A stretch of DNA of 64,000 nt from Nocardioides litoris. Lineage in GTDB: Bacteria; Actinomycetota; Actinomycetes; Propionibacteriales; Nocardioidaceae. Below are positions 34,810 to 44,250 of this stretch, in pieces. A program made the position numbers and the translations under genes. The stretch spans positions 868,001 through 932,000 of the forward strand of contig NZ_VDMR01000001.1 in the NCBI RefSeq assembly GCF_006346315.1, given 5' to 3'. Position 1 is the first letter of the stretch, and every line of letters starts with the position of its first letter. The notes below the pieces were generated by a model, which saw only the letters and a program-made list of their open reading frames with translations, was not told the DNA's origin and made no database searches.

Positions 34810-36155
34810 AGCAGGGCCTTCCCGCTCAGGACGTCCTCGAGGAACTGCTGGGACCGCTCCGGGGTGGAGTCGGGGTCCACCGATGCCGGCGAGTGCCAGC
34901 GGGCCTGGACGGCGTTGGAGATCTGGCTGTAGAACGCGCTCTTGGGTCGCGGCCCACCGCTGTCGATGCTCTGGCGCCACAGGTCGAGCAGCTCGGCCGG
35001 GTAGGCCTCGCGCAGGCGCTGCTCCTCGTAGACCGAGGAGCGTGACGGCATCAGGCCGTCGTTGACGGCCAGCTCGAGCTGCGCCTCGGGGTCGCTCACG
35101 CAGAGCGCGGCCTCCTTGGCCCAGTCGACGTGCTTGCCGTAGGCCCCGACGCCGATGTCGATGCCACCGATCGGGGGCTTGGACTCCTCGCCCTGCACCG
35201 TCTGCGGGTAGCGGGCGAAGCCGAGGTCGTCGAGCTGCTGCTCGTCGGCCGGGCCGCCGGGCTGGCCGAGGAGGTCGACGTAGTTCTTGTAGACGAACGT
35301 CCAGCTCGTCATGAACTCACCGGGGCCGTCGGCGGGGTACATCGCACCCAGGCTGGTGCCCTCGTTGGAGGTGGTGAGGTCGGGCTGGCGGGCGGGGGAG
35401 TCAGCCAGCTTCTGGATGACCGCCGCGGCGTCCTTGCCGGCCTGGGAGTCGATGGTGACCTTGGCGTCGCGGCCGTCCTCGGCCGTGTCGGGGTCGATGA
35501 TGTTGCCGCCGGCGCCCTCGATGAGGGCGTTGATCCACACGACGTACCCCTCGTAGCGGTTGGCCTGGACGCCGACCGTGCCGCCCTGGGAGGAGGCGGC
35601 GTCGATGACCTGGTCCCACGTGACGGGCTGGCTCATGTCGAGGCCCGCGGCCTCGGCCAGCGACTTGCGGTACCAGAGGACCTGGGTGTTGGCCCACTGC
35701 GGGACCGCGAAGATCTTGTCCTCCCACTTCACCGTCTCGGCCGAGCCGGCGAGGGTGTCCTGGTCGTCGACCGCCTGCCCGGCCTGGTCGCCGGTGAACT
35801 CGGCCAGCCAGTCGGCGTTGGCGAACTCGGCCACGAAGACCGGGTCGAGGCTCATCAGGTCGGTCGAGCTGTCCTCCGCGGCCAGGCGGCGGGCCAGCTG
35901 GGTGCGCTGGTCGGTCGCGCTCGCGGGGAGCAGGTTGATCTTGATGTCGTACTGGTCGGTGCTGCACCGCTCGGCCAGCTGGGTGAGCGTGGCCTGCCCG
36001 TCGGGGTTGATGTACCAGTTCAGGGTCGGCTTGCCCTCGCTGCCGCAGGCGGACAGGAGCGTCCCGCCCAGCACCAGCGCCGCTGCGGCGGCCAGGCCCC
36101 GGCGCCGGCGGCCCCGTCGGGCTGAGGTCCTCGTCCCGGTCGTGCTCGGATCCAT
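34806..36155 (-). CDS. lpqY: LpqY-like trehalose-binding lipoprotein
   Basis: A 449-residue extracytoplasmic solute-binding lipoprotein. A twin-Arg-rich basic N-terminus and hydrophobic stretch end in the lipobox LLSAC (Cys37). Several blocks resemble M. tuberculosis LpqY as I remember it: RTQLARRLAAEDSSTDLMSL, NTQVLWYRK, VQANRYEGYVVW and PPIGGIDIGV. LpqY captures trehalose released during mycolate or cell-wall metabolism and passes it to SugABC. Here mycolates are not expected, so external or recycled trehalose, or another disaccharide, is the likely ligand. The ATG has a strong GGAGGG ribosome site and is divergent from the second ATPase gene. Confidence 0.83.
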   Translation of the reverse strand: MDPSTTGTRTSARRGRRRRGLAAAAALVLGGTLLSACGSEGKPTLNWYINPDGQATLTQLAERCSTDQYDIKINLLPASATDQRTQLARRLAAEDSSTDLMSLDPVFVAEFANADWLAEFTGDQAGQAVDDQDTLAGSAETVKWEDKIFAVPQWANTQVLWYRKSLAEAAGLDMSQPVTWDQVIDAASSQGGTVGVQANRYEGYVVWINALIEGAGGNIIDPDTAEDGRDAKVTIDSQAGKDAAAVIQKLADSPARQPDLTTSNEGTSLGAMYPADGPGEFMTSWTFVYKNYVDLLGQPGGPADEQQLDDLGFARYPQTVQGEESKPPIGGIDIGVGAYGKHVDWAKEAALCVSDPEAQLELAVNDGLMPSRSSVYEEQRLREAYPAELLDLWRQSIDSGGPRPKSAFYSQISNAVQARWHSPASVDPDSTPERSQQFLEDVLSGKALL

Positions 36156-36314
36156 CGGTCGTCCCTCCCGCTCGTGTACCTCGTCACACCCTGGCGGTCT
36201 CGTCCCCGGCTGTCCAGCGATCCGGGGGGTGGGACGCAGGCGCACGAGTGGGGCAGGTGGGACCATGCGCGACCGTCGGGCCGGGGCTCTCCGAGGGGTC
36301 GGGGCGGTGCCCGC

Positions 36315-36365
36315 TAGTGTGAGCCGGGTCACTTCACGACGGATCGTCCGGCACGTACCTGCCGG
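36315..36365 (+). promoter_or_regulatory. Promoter -10 and leader hairpin of the MsiK-like gene
   Basis: TAGTGT (36315-36320) is a plausible -10, giving a leader of about 56 nt. In it CCGGCA (36348-36353) pairs with TGCCGG (36360-36365) over a 6-nt loop, just before the GGAGGG ribosome site. A hairpin motif upstream of actinobacterial msiK genes has been described, but I cannot confirm that this is the same element. Confidence 0.35.
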
Positions 36366-36382
36366 TGGAGGGAGCACACACC

Positions 36383-37465
<1,083 letters not shown>

Positions 37466-37524
37466 GGGCGTCGGTTCGCCGGTCGACGGGTCGGGTCGGG
37501 TGGCGGAAGAGCCTGGCAAGCGAG

Positions 37525-37550
37525 GGAATCCCCGGTCAGCCGGGGATTCC
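37525..37550. terminator. Stem-loop between convergent msiK and hydrolase genes
   Basis: GGAATCCCCGG (37525-37535) and CCGGGGATTCC (37540-37550) form a perfect 11-bp stem with the loop TCAG. It lies between two stop codons (37465 and 37583) and can end transcription from either side. There is no U-tract. The left flank (37513-37534) resembles part of the 113-bp repeat at 49529-49752. Confidence 0.65.
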
Positions 37551-37582
37551 TCGCCCCGGCCGGCGAGCAGCTACCGCGCGCC

Positions 37583-38500
37583 TCAGGCGCGGCGGGCGTT
37601 GCCGGTGATGGCCTCGACGAAGGTGGGCCACAGCGGCTCGGGCATGTCGTGGCCCATGCCTTCGACCAGCAGCAGCTCGGCGCCGGGGATCGCGGTGGCG
37701 GTCGCGCGGCCGCCCGAGACGTGCACCATCTTGTCGGCCAGGCCGTGCACGACGACGGTGGGCACGTCGAGCGCCCGCAGCCCGGGGGTGCGGTCGGCGG
37801 TGGTCACGATCGCGGCCATCTGCCGCGTCGTGCCGGACAGGGACACGCCGCGGTCGTAGGTGTCGGCGGCCCGCTTCTCCACCTTCTCCTTGGTCTGCGG
37901 GTAGGCGGGCGAGCCGATGAGGCCCCAGGTCGCGGTGCTGGAGCGGATGTAGCCCTCGCGGCCCTGGCTGGCGGTGAGCAGGTTGCGGAGCAGCACCGGG
38001 TGCTGCCAGCCGACGGTGCGCCGGCCCGTGGTCGACATGATGCTGGCCATCGAGCGCACCCGGCCCGGCTCGAGCAGCGCCATGCACTGCACGACCATGC
38101 CGCCCATCGACACCCCGGCCACGTGGGCCGAGGCGATGCCGAGGTGGTCGAGCAGGCCGAAGGCGTCGCGGGCCAGGTCGTCGAGGGTGTACGGCGGCGT
38201 GACGCGCATGCCGGTGAAGCCGCGCACCAGCATCGACCGGCTCACCCGGCCCCGCGCACGGCTCGACCGGCCGACGTCGCGGTTGTCGAAGCGGATGACG
38301 TGGAAGCCCTCGCGGGCGAGCATCTCGCACAGCGGTGCGTCCCACCACGTCATCGGGCCGCCCAGGCCCATCACCAGCAGCAGCGGCTCGTCCTCGGGGT
38401 CGCCGAAGGTCTGGTAGCACAGCTCGATGTCACCGGAGACCGGCGCGAAGAGCTCCTCGGAGACGGACACGGGCGCAGGAGCGGATGGCACGGCCTCCAT
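37583..38500 (-). CDS. Alpha/beta hydrolase
   Basis: A 305-residue hydrolase with the full triad in order: nucleophile Ser in GVSMGG (about 123-128), Asp in HGLADKMV and His in EGMGHDMP. The oxyanion-hole segment is VMGLGGPMTWW. It is cytoplasmic and without a signal peptide. Sequence style is that of epoxide-hydrolase/esterase-like proteins, and the substrate cannot be deduced. The ATG at 38500 (MEAVPSAP) is chosen; the reading frame is open far upstream but over the opposite-strand lipase gene. Confidence 0.85.
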   Translation of the reverse strand: MEAVPSAPAPVSVSEELFAPVSGDIELCYQTFGDPEDEPLLLVMGLGGPMTWWDAPLCEMLAREGFHVIRFDNRDVGRSSRARGRVSRSMLVRGFTGMRVTPPYTLDDLARDAFGLLDHLGIASAHVAGVSMGGMVVQCMALLEPGRVRSMASIMSTTGRRTVGWQHPVLLRNLLTASQGREGYIRSSTATWGLIGSPAYPQTKEKVEKRAADTYDRGVSLSGTTRQMAAIVTTADRTPGLRALDVPTVVVHGLADKMVHVSGGRATATAIPGAELLLVEGMGHDMPEPLWPTFVEAITGNARRA

Positions 38501-38551
38501 CCAAGCACGCGGGAACAGCCTGGATCTCCCCACGGGTGAGCCGCCTGTGGT

Positions 38552-38557
38552 TACCGT
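38552..38557 (+). promoter_or_regulatory. Leaderless -10 (TACCGT) of the esterase gene
   Basis: TACCGT is followed by 6 nt (CACACC) and the ATG at 38564, so the transcript is expected to start at the initiation codon. Confidence 0.5.
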
Positions 38558-38563
38558 CACACC

Positions 38564-39391
38564 ATGTCTGAGAACCCGTTGGGGTCCTTCCTGCTCCCGG
38601 ACGGCTTCGGTCGGCCGCACCTGGCCGCCGTGCTGCGGGAGGGGAGCGTGGTGACCGAGGTCGGTCGGTACGCCGTCCGCGCGCGCGAGGAGCGACGGCT
38701 GCGGCGCTCGCGTGCCTACACCGCCCGCGCCTCGTCCCGCGCCGCCGAGCCGGTCGTGCTGGTGCCCGGCTTCCTCGCCGGCGACGCCACGCTCACCGCG
38801 ATGGCCCGCACCCTGCGCGCCCGCGGCTTCCGGACCTACCGCTCCCAGATCCGGGCCAACGTCGGCTGCACCATGGACGCCGCCACCCTGCTCGAGACCC
38901 GGCTCGAGGCGATCGTGGCCCGCCGCGGCACCCGGGTCCAGCTCGTCGGGCACAGCCTCGGCGGCATGATCTCCCGCGGCCTCGCCGTACGCCGCCCCGA
39001 CCTCGTCGCGGGCATCGTGACGCTCGGCAGCCCGATGCTGGCGCCGGGCGCCCACCACCTGCTGCTCTCGTGGGGGGTCGAGGGCCTGGTCCGGCTCAGC
39101 CGGGCCGGGGTGCCGGGCCTGATGGCCGAGGACTGCGTGGCCGGCGCCTGCGCCCGCCAGAGCTGGGAGGAGAGCCGCGAGCCGCTGGCCGCCGACGTCG
39201 GGTTCACCGCCGTCTACTCCCAGCGCGACGGCATCGTCGACTGGCGGGCCTGCATCGACCCCGCGGCCGTGGCCGTCGAGGTCACCGCGTCCCACTGCGG
39301 CATGGCGGTCGACCCCCGCGTCATCGACGAGGTCGCCGCGGCCCTGCGTCGGCAGATGGACACCGGACGGGTGGTCCTCCGCTCGGCTTGA
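38564..39391 (+). CDS. Lipase/esterase of the alpha/beta-hydrolase fold
   Basis: A 275-residue hydrolase. LVPGFLAGD forms the oxyanion region, GHSLGGMIS the nucleophile elbow, and Asp in YSQRDGIVDW plus His in TASHCGMAV complete the triad. It resembles triacylglycerol lipase/esterase of class 2 type, without a signal peptide. Two Cys pairs are possible. Divergent from the preceding hydrolase with 63 nt between; ends before the stem-loop at 39430-39471. Confidence 0.85.
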   Translation: MSENPLGSFLLPDGFGRPHLAAVLREGSVVTEVGRYAVRAREERRLRRSRAYTARASSRAAEPVVLVPGFLAGDATLTAMARTLRARGFRTYRSQIRANVGCTMDAATLLETRLEAIVARRGTRVQLVGHSLGGMISRGLAVRRPDLVAGIVTLGSPMLAPGAHHLLLSWGVEGLVRLSRAGVPGLMAEDCVAGACARQSWEESREPLAADVGFTAVYSQRDGIVDWRACIDPAAVAVEVTASHCGMAVDPRVIDEVAAALRRQMDTGRVVLRSA

Positions 39392-39429
39392 GCCCGCACC
39401 CTGGAGGGACCGGGATGGTGCTGTCCGTT

Positions 39430-39471
39430 GGACACACTGGGTGGGCCGTGCAGGGACCGCCCAGTGTGTCC
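39430..39471. terminator. Stem-loop terminator between lipase and glpX genes
   Basis: GGACACACTGGG (39430-39441) is perfectly complementary to CCCAGTGTGTCC (39460-39471), and the stem extends by three more pairs including one wobble. It sits between the two convergent stops (39391 and 39513). No U-tract, as is common in this GC-rich group. Confidence 0.7.
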
Positions 39472-39512
39472 ACCGGTCAGTAAGGACCGGCGGGTGGCCG
39501 GCCGGGGACGGG

Positions 39513-40547
39513 TCAGAGGCCGCCGAAGTCGATGGCCGAGAACGGCCGCAGCTTCTCCAGCCGGTGCTCGGAGTGGATCGAGCGGATCGTGCCCGAGCGC
39601 GACCGCATGACCAGCGAGTGCGTGCTGCAGCCACCGGCGGAGTAGCGCACGCCCTTCATCAGCTCGCCGTCGGTGATGCCGGTGGCGACGAAGAAGCAGT
39701 CGTCACCGGTGACGAGCTGGTCGGTGGTCAGCAGGGCCTCGGGGGACAGGTCGTGGCCGGCGTCGATGGCCCGCTGCCGCTCCTCGTCGTCCGTGGGCCA
39801 CAGCCGACCCTGGATGACGCCGTCCATGCACTTCATCGCGCAGGCGGCGATGATGCCCTCGGGCGTGCCACCGATGCCGAGCAGCAGGTCGATGCCGGTC
39901 TCGGGGCGGGCGGCCATGATGGCGCCGGCGACGTCGCCGTCGGTGATGAACTTGATCATCGCGCCGGTCGCCCGGATCTCCTCGACCAGCGTCTCGTGGC
40001 GGGGCCGGTCGAGGAGCACGACGGTGACGTCGGAGGCCTTCTTGCCCTTGGCCTTGGCGACCTGGTGGATGTTCTCGGCGACCGGGTAGCGCAGGTCGAC
40101 GACGTCGGCGGCCTCGGGGCCGGTGACCAGCTTCTCCATGTAGAACACCGCGGACGGGTCGTACATCGAGCCGCGCGGGGAGACGGCGAGCACGGCCACG
40201 GCGTTGCTCATGCCCTTGGCGGTCAGGGTGGTGCCGTCGATCGGGTCGACCGCCACGTCGCACTCGGGGCCGGTGCCGTCGCCGACCTCCTCGCCGTTGT
40301 AGAGCATCGGGGCGTTGTCCTTCTCGCCCTCGCCGATGACGACGGTGCCGCGCATGCCGATGGTCGAGATCATCACCCGCATCGCGTTGACCGCGACGCC
40401 GTCGGCGCCGTTCTTGTCACCGCGGCCGACCCAGCGGCCGGCGGCCATGGCCGCGGCCTCGGTGACGCGGACGAGCTCGAGGGCCAGGTTGCGGTCGGGT
40501 GAGCTGGGAGCGACTTCGAACTGCGGCGGCACGGCGGTCGGGCTCAT
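39513..40547 (-). CDS. glpX: Class II fructose-1,6-bisphosphatase
   Basis: A 344-residue GlpX. It removes the 1-phosphate of fructose 1,6-bisphosphate and is the gluconeogenic FBPase of actinobacteria. The metal-binding signature DPIDGTTLT is at 101-109, with additional acidic residues in [12 protein letters not shown] (70-81). The ATG lies 6 nt after a TAGGGT -10 that overlaps the 3' end of the permease gene, giving glpX its own leaderless promoter. Mycobacterial glpX (Rv1099c) has the same neighbours (fumarase on one side, DUF4245 on the other). Confidence 0.96.
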   Translation of the reverse strand: MSPTAVPPQFEVAPSSPDRNLALELVRVTEAAAMAAGRWVGRGDKNGADGVAVNAMRVMISTIGMRGTVVIGEGEKDNAPMLYNGEEVGDGTGPECDVAVDPIDGTTLTAKGMSNAVAVLAVSPRGSMYDPSAVFYMEKLVTGPEAADVVDLRYPVAENIHQVAKAKGKKASDVTVVLLDRPRHETLVEEIRATGAMIKFITDGDVAGAIMAARPETGIDLLLGIGGTPEGIIAACAMKCMDGVIQGRLWPTDDEERQRAIDAGHDLSPEALLTTDQLVTGDDCFFVATGITDGELMKGVRYSAGGCSTHSLVMRSRSGTIRSIHSEHRLEKLRPFSAIDFGGL

Positions 40548-40553
40548 GGCCGG

Positions 40554-40559
40554 ACCCTA
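40554..40559 (-). promoter_or_regulatory. Leaderless -10 (TAGGGT) of glpX
   Basis: On the minus strand TAGGGT ends exactly 6 nt before the glpX ATG (40547). It overlaps the stop codon of the upstream permease gene (40557), so glpX can be expressed independently of it. Confidence 0.5.
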
Positions 40560-41780
40560 TCGCCAGAGGGACAGCACGCCGACCGCCGCGACCAACGACA
40601 CGGGGGTGAGCGCCAGCGAGACCCGGTGGAACTCCGGCAGGGGCGCCCGGCCGTCCTGCGCCACCAGGGTCCGGCGCCAGAGCAGGTTGGCCAGCGAGCC
40701 CGACAGGGTCAGGCCGGACCCGACGTTGAGGCCGACGAGGGCGGCCAGGACGGCGACGTCGCCCAGGGGCGCGACGAGCGGCACCAGCAGCAGGGTGGCC
40801 GAGAGGTTGGTCAGCACGTTGGCCAGCGCGGTGGCCAGGGCCGCGATGCCGAGCAGGGCCCAGAATCCCGTCCCCGCCGGTACGACGCCCGCCACCGCCT
40901 CGCCGAGGAACCCGTCGCCGATGGCCGCGACGACCACGCCCAGCGCGAGCACGAGCAGCGCGAACTCGGGGTGGGCGGCCGCGGCCGCGTCGGGCACGCT
41001 CAGCAGCCGCCGCGCGCGGCCCCAGGCCACCAGCACGACCGCGGCCGCGCCGGCCACCCAGCACGGGTCGACGCCCAGCGGGGAGGTCGCCGCGAACCCG
41101 ACCAGCATCACCAGCACGACCGCCGTCGGCACGACCGGCAGCGGCGGCGCCGGGGCGACCTCGGACGCGGCGGCCCCGGACAGGTCGCGGCGGAAGAACA
41201 GCCGGAGGCCGGCGTACTCGACGAGGAGGACGACCACGAGCACGGGGGCCATGGCGGCGGCGAACCCGGCGAAGGTGAGGTCGAGGGAGGGGACGGCCAG
41301 CAGGTTGGTCAGGTTGGAGACCGGGAGCAGCAGCGAGGCGGAGTTGGCCATCCGCAGGCAGGCGTAGGCGCCCGGGCGCTCGGCGACCCCGGCCGCACGG
41401 GCCGCGGCGACCACGACCGGGGTCAGCAGCACGACGGTGGCGTCGAGGCTCAGCACCGCCGTGACGGCGGCGGCGACCAGGAAGGCGACCGTGAGCAGCC
41501 GCACCGGCCCGCCGCCGCGCAGCAGCCCGCCCGCCGCCTCGAACAGGCCGGCCCGGGCGCAGACCTGGGCCACGACCAGGATCGCCACCAGGAACGCCAC
41601 GACCGGCAGCAGCTCGCGGACGACCTCGACGGTCCGGTCGACGTCGACGAGCCCGGTGAGGACCACCACCGCCGCCGCGAGGACCGAGACGACGGCCTCC
41701 ACGGCCCGGGGCGGGTGCCGGTAGGCCACGACGAGCAGAGCCCCGAGGGCACCGACCGCGACGAGGTCGACGGCGGGCAC
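40557..41780 (-). CDS. ArsB/NhaD-like anion permease
   Basis: A 407-residue membrane protein with about ten to eleven helices. It has two homologous halves, with inverted-repeat motifs LSLDATVVLLTPVV and LTNLSATLLLVP and the ArsB-type ANSASLLLPVSNLTNLL segment. The ion transporter superfamily (ArsB, SLC13, NhaD) moves arsenite, citrate, Na+ or other anions; the substrate is not evident and no arsR or arsC gene is adjacent. The GTG start is leaderless (TAGGTT -10, 6 nt). Confidence 0.8.
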   Translation of the reverse strand: MPAVDLVAVGALGALLVVAYRHPPRAVEAVVSVLAAAVVVLTGLVDVDRTVEVVRELLPVVAFLVAILVVAQVCARAGLFEAAGGLLRGGGPVRLLTVAFLVAAAVTAVLSLDATVVLLTPVVVAAARAAGVAERPGAYACLRMANSASLLLPVSNLTNLLAVPSLDLTFAGFAAAMAPVLVVVLLVEYAGLRLFFRRDLSGAAASEVAPAPPLPVVPTAVVLVMLVGFAATSPLGVDPCWVAGAAAVVLVAWGRARRLLSVPDAAAAAHPEFALLVLALGVVVAAIGDGFLGEAVAGVVPAGTGFWALLGIAALATALANVLTNLSATLLLVPLVAPLGDVAVLAALVGLNVGSGLTLSGSLANLLWRRTLVAQDGRAPLPEFHRVSLALTPVSLVAAVGVLSLWR

Positions 41781-41786
41781 CGGGGA

Positions 41787-41792
41787 AACCTA
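41787..41792 (-). promoter_or_regulatory. Leaderless -10 (TAGGTT) of the permease gene
   Basis: On the minus strand TAGGTT ends 6 nt before the GTG at 41780. Its TA (41791-41792) also starts the plus-strand TACGGC (41791-41796), 11 nt ahead of the DUF4245 GTG, a weaker possible divergent -10. Confidence 0.45.
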
Positions 41793-41807
41793 CGGCACGA
41801 TGGTGGG

Positions 41808-42413
41808 GTGAGTGAGCGACCGGCCCGCTACGAGCGGTCCTTCAGCGGCCTGATCGCGGCCATCGTGGTCACCGTGCTGGCGGTGGGCGCGTTCGTGCTG
41901 TTCACCGGCACCTTCCGGGACCCGCAGGAGCGTGGGGTGCCGACGGTGGAGTACCTGCCGCTGGTCCGCGACCTGCAGGCGTCGGGTGCGACGGTGGTCT
42001 ACCCGTCCTCGCTGCCCGAGGGCTGGCGCTCGACCGACGTGCGCTACGAGCCGGGTGAGGAGCCGCGCTTCGAGCTCAACCTCTACACGCCCGACGACGA
42101 CTTCGTGGGCCTGCGCCAGGTCGCCGAGGAGGTCGACGACGTGCTCGGCGACGCCGGCGTGGACGACGCCTCCGAGGAGGACCCGCTGAGCGGCGTCGAG
42201 GGCCCGGTGGCGACCTGGCAGGGCTGGGCCGACCCCGACGGTGACCGGGCCTACACCGCCCAGGTCCGCACGCCGAGCGCCACCGACACCGTGGTGGTGT
42301 ACGGCGACGTGTCGGCCGAGGAGCTGGCCGACCTGGTGCGCCGGTTGACCACCGAGCCCGTGCCGGACGGGACTAGGAGCCCGGCTCCGACGTCGTCGAC
42401 CCCGCCTGCGTGA
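41808..42413 (+). CDS. DUF4245 membrane protein
   Basis: A 201-residue protein with one N-terminal membrane anchor ([21 protein letters not shown], about 14-34) and an extracytoplasmic domain with the motif [16 protein letters not shown] typical of DUF4245. Its C-terminal tail is Pro/Thr/Ser-rich. Function unknown. Mycobacterial Rv1100 (DUF4245 as recalled) is next to glpX too. Its last 41 nt overlap the xseB gene on the other strand. Confidence 0.82.
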   Translation: MSERPARYERSFSGLIAAIVVTVLAVGAFVLFTGTFRDPQERGVPTVEYLPLVRDLQASGATVVYPSSLPEGWRSTDVRYEPGEEPRFELNLYTPDDDFVGLRQVAEEVDDVLGDAGVDDASEEDPLSGVEGPVATWQGWADPDGDRAYTAQVRTPSATDTVVVYGDVSAEELADLVRRLTTEPVPDGTRSPAPTSSTPPA

Positions 42414-42588
42414 CCTGCTCGAGGCGCTCGCGGGCGCCGTCGAGCCAGTCCTGGCAGATGGTGGCGAGCGCCTCGCCGCGCTCCCACAGGGCGAGCGACT
42501 CCTCCAGGGTCGTGCCGCCGGCCTCGAGGCGGCGCACCACCTCGACGAGCTCCTCGCGGGCCTCCTCGTAGGAGGGCTTCTCGGTCAT
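42373..42588 (-). CDS. xseB: Exodeoxyribonuclease VII small subunit
   Basis: A 71-residue XseB of the usual size. The conserved helix [20 protein letters not shown] and [14 protein letters not shown] are clear. It binds several-fold to XseA to form ExoVII, which degrades single-stranded DNA to oligonucleotides. The ATG overlaps the xseA stop (ATGA). The 3' end overlaps the DUF4245 coding end on the opposite strand by 41 nt. Confidence 0.95.
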   Translation of the reverse strand: MTEKPSYEEAREELVEVVRRLEAGGTTLEESLALWERGEALATICQDWLDGARERLEQVTQAGSTTSEPGS

Positions 42589-43832
42589 GCGTCCTCCTCG
42601 GGGACGTCGGTGGGGGAGGACTCGGTGGAGACGACCTCCGCGTGCACCCGGCCGTCGGCGACCCGCACGCTGACGGCGGCGCCCGCGGCGAGGGCCGCCA
42701 CGGAGGCGACGACGTGGCCGTCGGGGCCCTGCAGCACGGCGTACCCCCGCTGGAGCGTGGCGAGCGGCGAGAGGGCGCGGGCCCGGGCGCGCTGGTGGGC
42801 GACGTCGTCGGCGGCGCGGTCGAGCCGGTGCCGCAGCGTGCGGCGGGCGCGCTCGCGCAGCGCGTCGAGCTCGAGCACGTGCCGGTCGACGAGGGTGGTC
42901 GGGTCGGCGAGCGCGGGGCGGGAGCGCAGGGCGTCGAGCCCGGCCTGCTCGCGCGCGACCCGCGCGGTGACGACCGAGCGCAGCCGGTCGCGGGCCTGGC
43001 CGACGCCGTGGAGCTCGGCGACCACGTCGGGCACGACCAGCTTGGCGGCGTCGGTGGGGGTGGCGGCGCGCACGTCGGCGACGAGGTCGAGCAGCGGCTG
43101 GTCGGGCTCGTGCCCGATGGCGGAGACCACCGGGGTGCGGGCCTTGGCCACGGCGCGCAGCAGACCCTCGTCGCTGAACGGCAGCAGGTCCTCGACCGAC
43201 CCGCCGCCGCGGGCGATGACGACCACGTCGACCCCGTCGTCGCGGTCGAGGCGGGCCAGCGCCTCCATCACCTCGGCCGCGGCGCGTGAGCCCTGCATGG
43301 TCGCGTGGGCGACGGCGAACTCGACCGCCGGCCACCGCCGCCGGGCCACCTCGACCACGTCGCGCTCGGCCGCCGAGGCGGGCGCGGTGACCAGGCCGAC
43401 CCGCCGCGGCAGGAAGGGCAGCCGCCGCTTGAGCGCGGGGTCGAACAGGCCCTCGGCGGCCAGCAGCTGCCGCCGCCGCTCGATGCGGGCCAGCAGCTCG
43501 CCGAGCCCGACCATGCGGATGTCGCGGGCCTGCAGCGACAGCGTGCCGCGGTTGGCGTAGTAGGACGGCTTGGCGTGCAGCAGCACGCTGGCCCCCTCGA
43601 CCAGGGGCGGGTTCATCGAGTCGACGAGGGTGCGGGACGCCGTCACGGGCACCGAGATGTCGGCGAGGGAGTCGCGCAGGGTGAGGAACACCGTCTGCAG
43701 GCCGGGACGCCGGCTGACCTGGGCGACCTGGCCCTCGACCCAGATCGCGCCGAGCCGGTCGACCCACCCGGCGATGGCCGTGGCGACCTGCCGGACGGGC
43801 GCCGGCTGCTCGGGGGAGGTGTCCAGGGCCAC
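42585..43832 (-). CDS. xseA: Exodeoxyribonuclease VII large subunit
   Basis: A 415-residue ExoVII large subunit. The N-terminal OB fold spans about 10-100 ([11 protein letters not shown]). The catalytic domain contains [31 protein letters not shown] and [18 protein letters not shown] helical region and C-terminal segment follow for XseB binding. The GTG start is leaderless (TAGCCT -10 at 43844-43839). ExoVII acts in recombination and repair of DNA. Mycobacterial xseA-xseB (Rv1108c-Rv1107c) has the same order. Confidence 0.96.
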   Translation of the reverse strand: MALDTSPEQPAPVRQVATAIAGWVDRLGAIWVEGQVAQVSRRPGLQTVFLTLRDSLADISVPVTASRTLVDSMNPPLVEGASVLLHAKPSYYANRGTLSLQARDIRMVGLGELLARIERRRQLLAAEGLFDPALKRRLPFLPRRVGLVTAPASAAERDVVEVARRRWPAVEFAVAHATMQGSRAAAEVMEALARLDRDDGVDVVVIARGGGSVEDLLPFSDEGLLRAVAKARTPVVSAIGHEPDQPLLDLVADVRAATPTDAAKLVVPDVVAELHGVGQARDRLRSVVTARVAREQAGLDALRSRPALADPTTLVDRHVLELDALRERARRTLRHRLDRAADDVAHQRARARALSPLATLQRGYAVLQGPDGHVVASVAALAAGAAVSVRVADGRVHAEVVSTESSPTDVPEEDA

Positions 43833-43838
43833 GCGGCG

Positions 43839-43844
43839 AGGCTA
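43839..43844 (-). promoter_or_regulatory. Leaderless -10 (TAGCCT) of xseA
   Basis: On the minus strand TAGCCT ends 6 nt before the GTG at 43832. The hexamer overlaps the TAG stop of the GntR gene upstream (43842-43844), so the promoter sits on the upstream gene's stop codon. Confidence 0.5.
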
Positions 43845-44228
43845 GCCGCGGCCACCGACAGGACCGTCGCCCGCGTCCGGCGCCCAGCTGCGCTCGAGCA
43901 GCCGCACGGCCTCGGGCAGGGTCAGGCCGAGCCGGCGCGCGGTGGCGGCGTACTCGGCGGCGGCCTCGGTGGCGTCGGCCGGGGCGGCGGCCGACGCGAT
44001 CGAGGTGCCCCGACGCCCCTCGGTGACGACGACCCCGTCGGCCTCGAGCTCCTTGTAGGCGCGCGCCACGGTGCCGGCGGAGACCCCGAGGTCGGCGGCG
44101 AGGGTGCGGACCGGCGGCAGCTTGGTCCCTGCGGCCAGGTCGCCCGTCGCGGCGCGGGCGGCGACCTGCGCCCGCAGCTGCTCGAACGGCGGCGTCGCGG
44201 AGTTCGGGTCGAGCGGCTCGATGCTCAC
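43842..44228 (-). CDS. GntR-family (YtrA-type) transcriptional regulator
   Basis: A 128-residue regulator. The N-terminal winged helix (about 14-75) has [31 protein letters not shown]. The short C-terminal part ([27 protein letters not shown]) is a YtrA-like dimerisation helix, not a full ligand-binding domain. Divergent from a PfkB kinase gene, from which its -10 is only a few nt away, so it may control the kinase, xseAB or both. Confidence 0.87.
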   Translation of the reverse strand: MSIEPLDPNSATPPFEQLRAQVAARAATGDLAAGTKLPPVRTLAADLGVSAGTVARAYKELEADGVVVTEGRRGTSIASAAAPADATEAAAEYAATARRLGLTLPEAVRLLERSWAPDAGDGPVGGRG

Positions 44229-44234
44229 CCCGGG

Positions 44235-44244
44235 ATGGTAGGAC
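44235..44244. promoter_or_regulatory. Overlapping divergent -10 elements for GntR and PfkB genes
   Basis: ATGGTA (44235-44240) reads TACCAT on the minus strand and ends 6 nt before the GntR GTG at 44228. TAGGAC (44239-44244) on the plus strand ends 6 nt before the PfkB ATG at 44251. The two share the TA at 44239-44240. The plus-strand hexamer lacks the final T. Confidence 0.5.
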
Positions 44245-44250
44245 GGTGCG

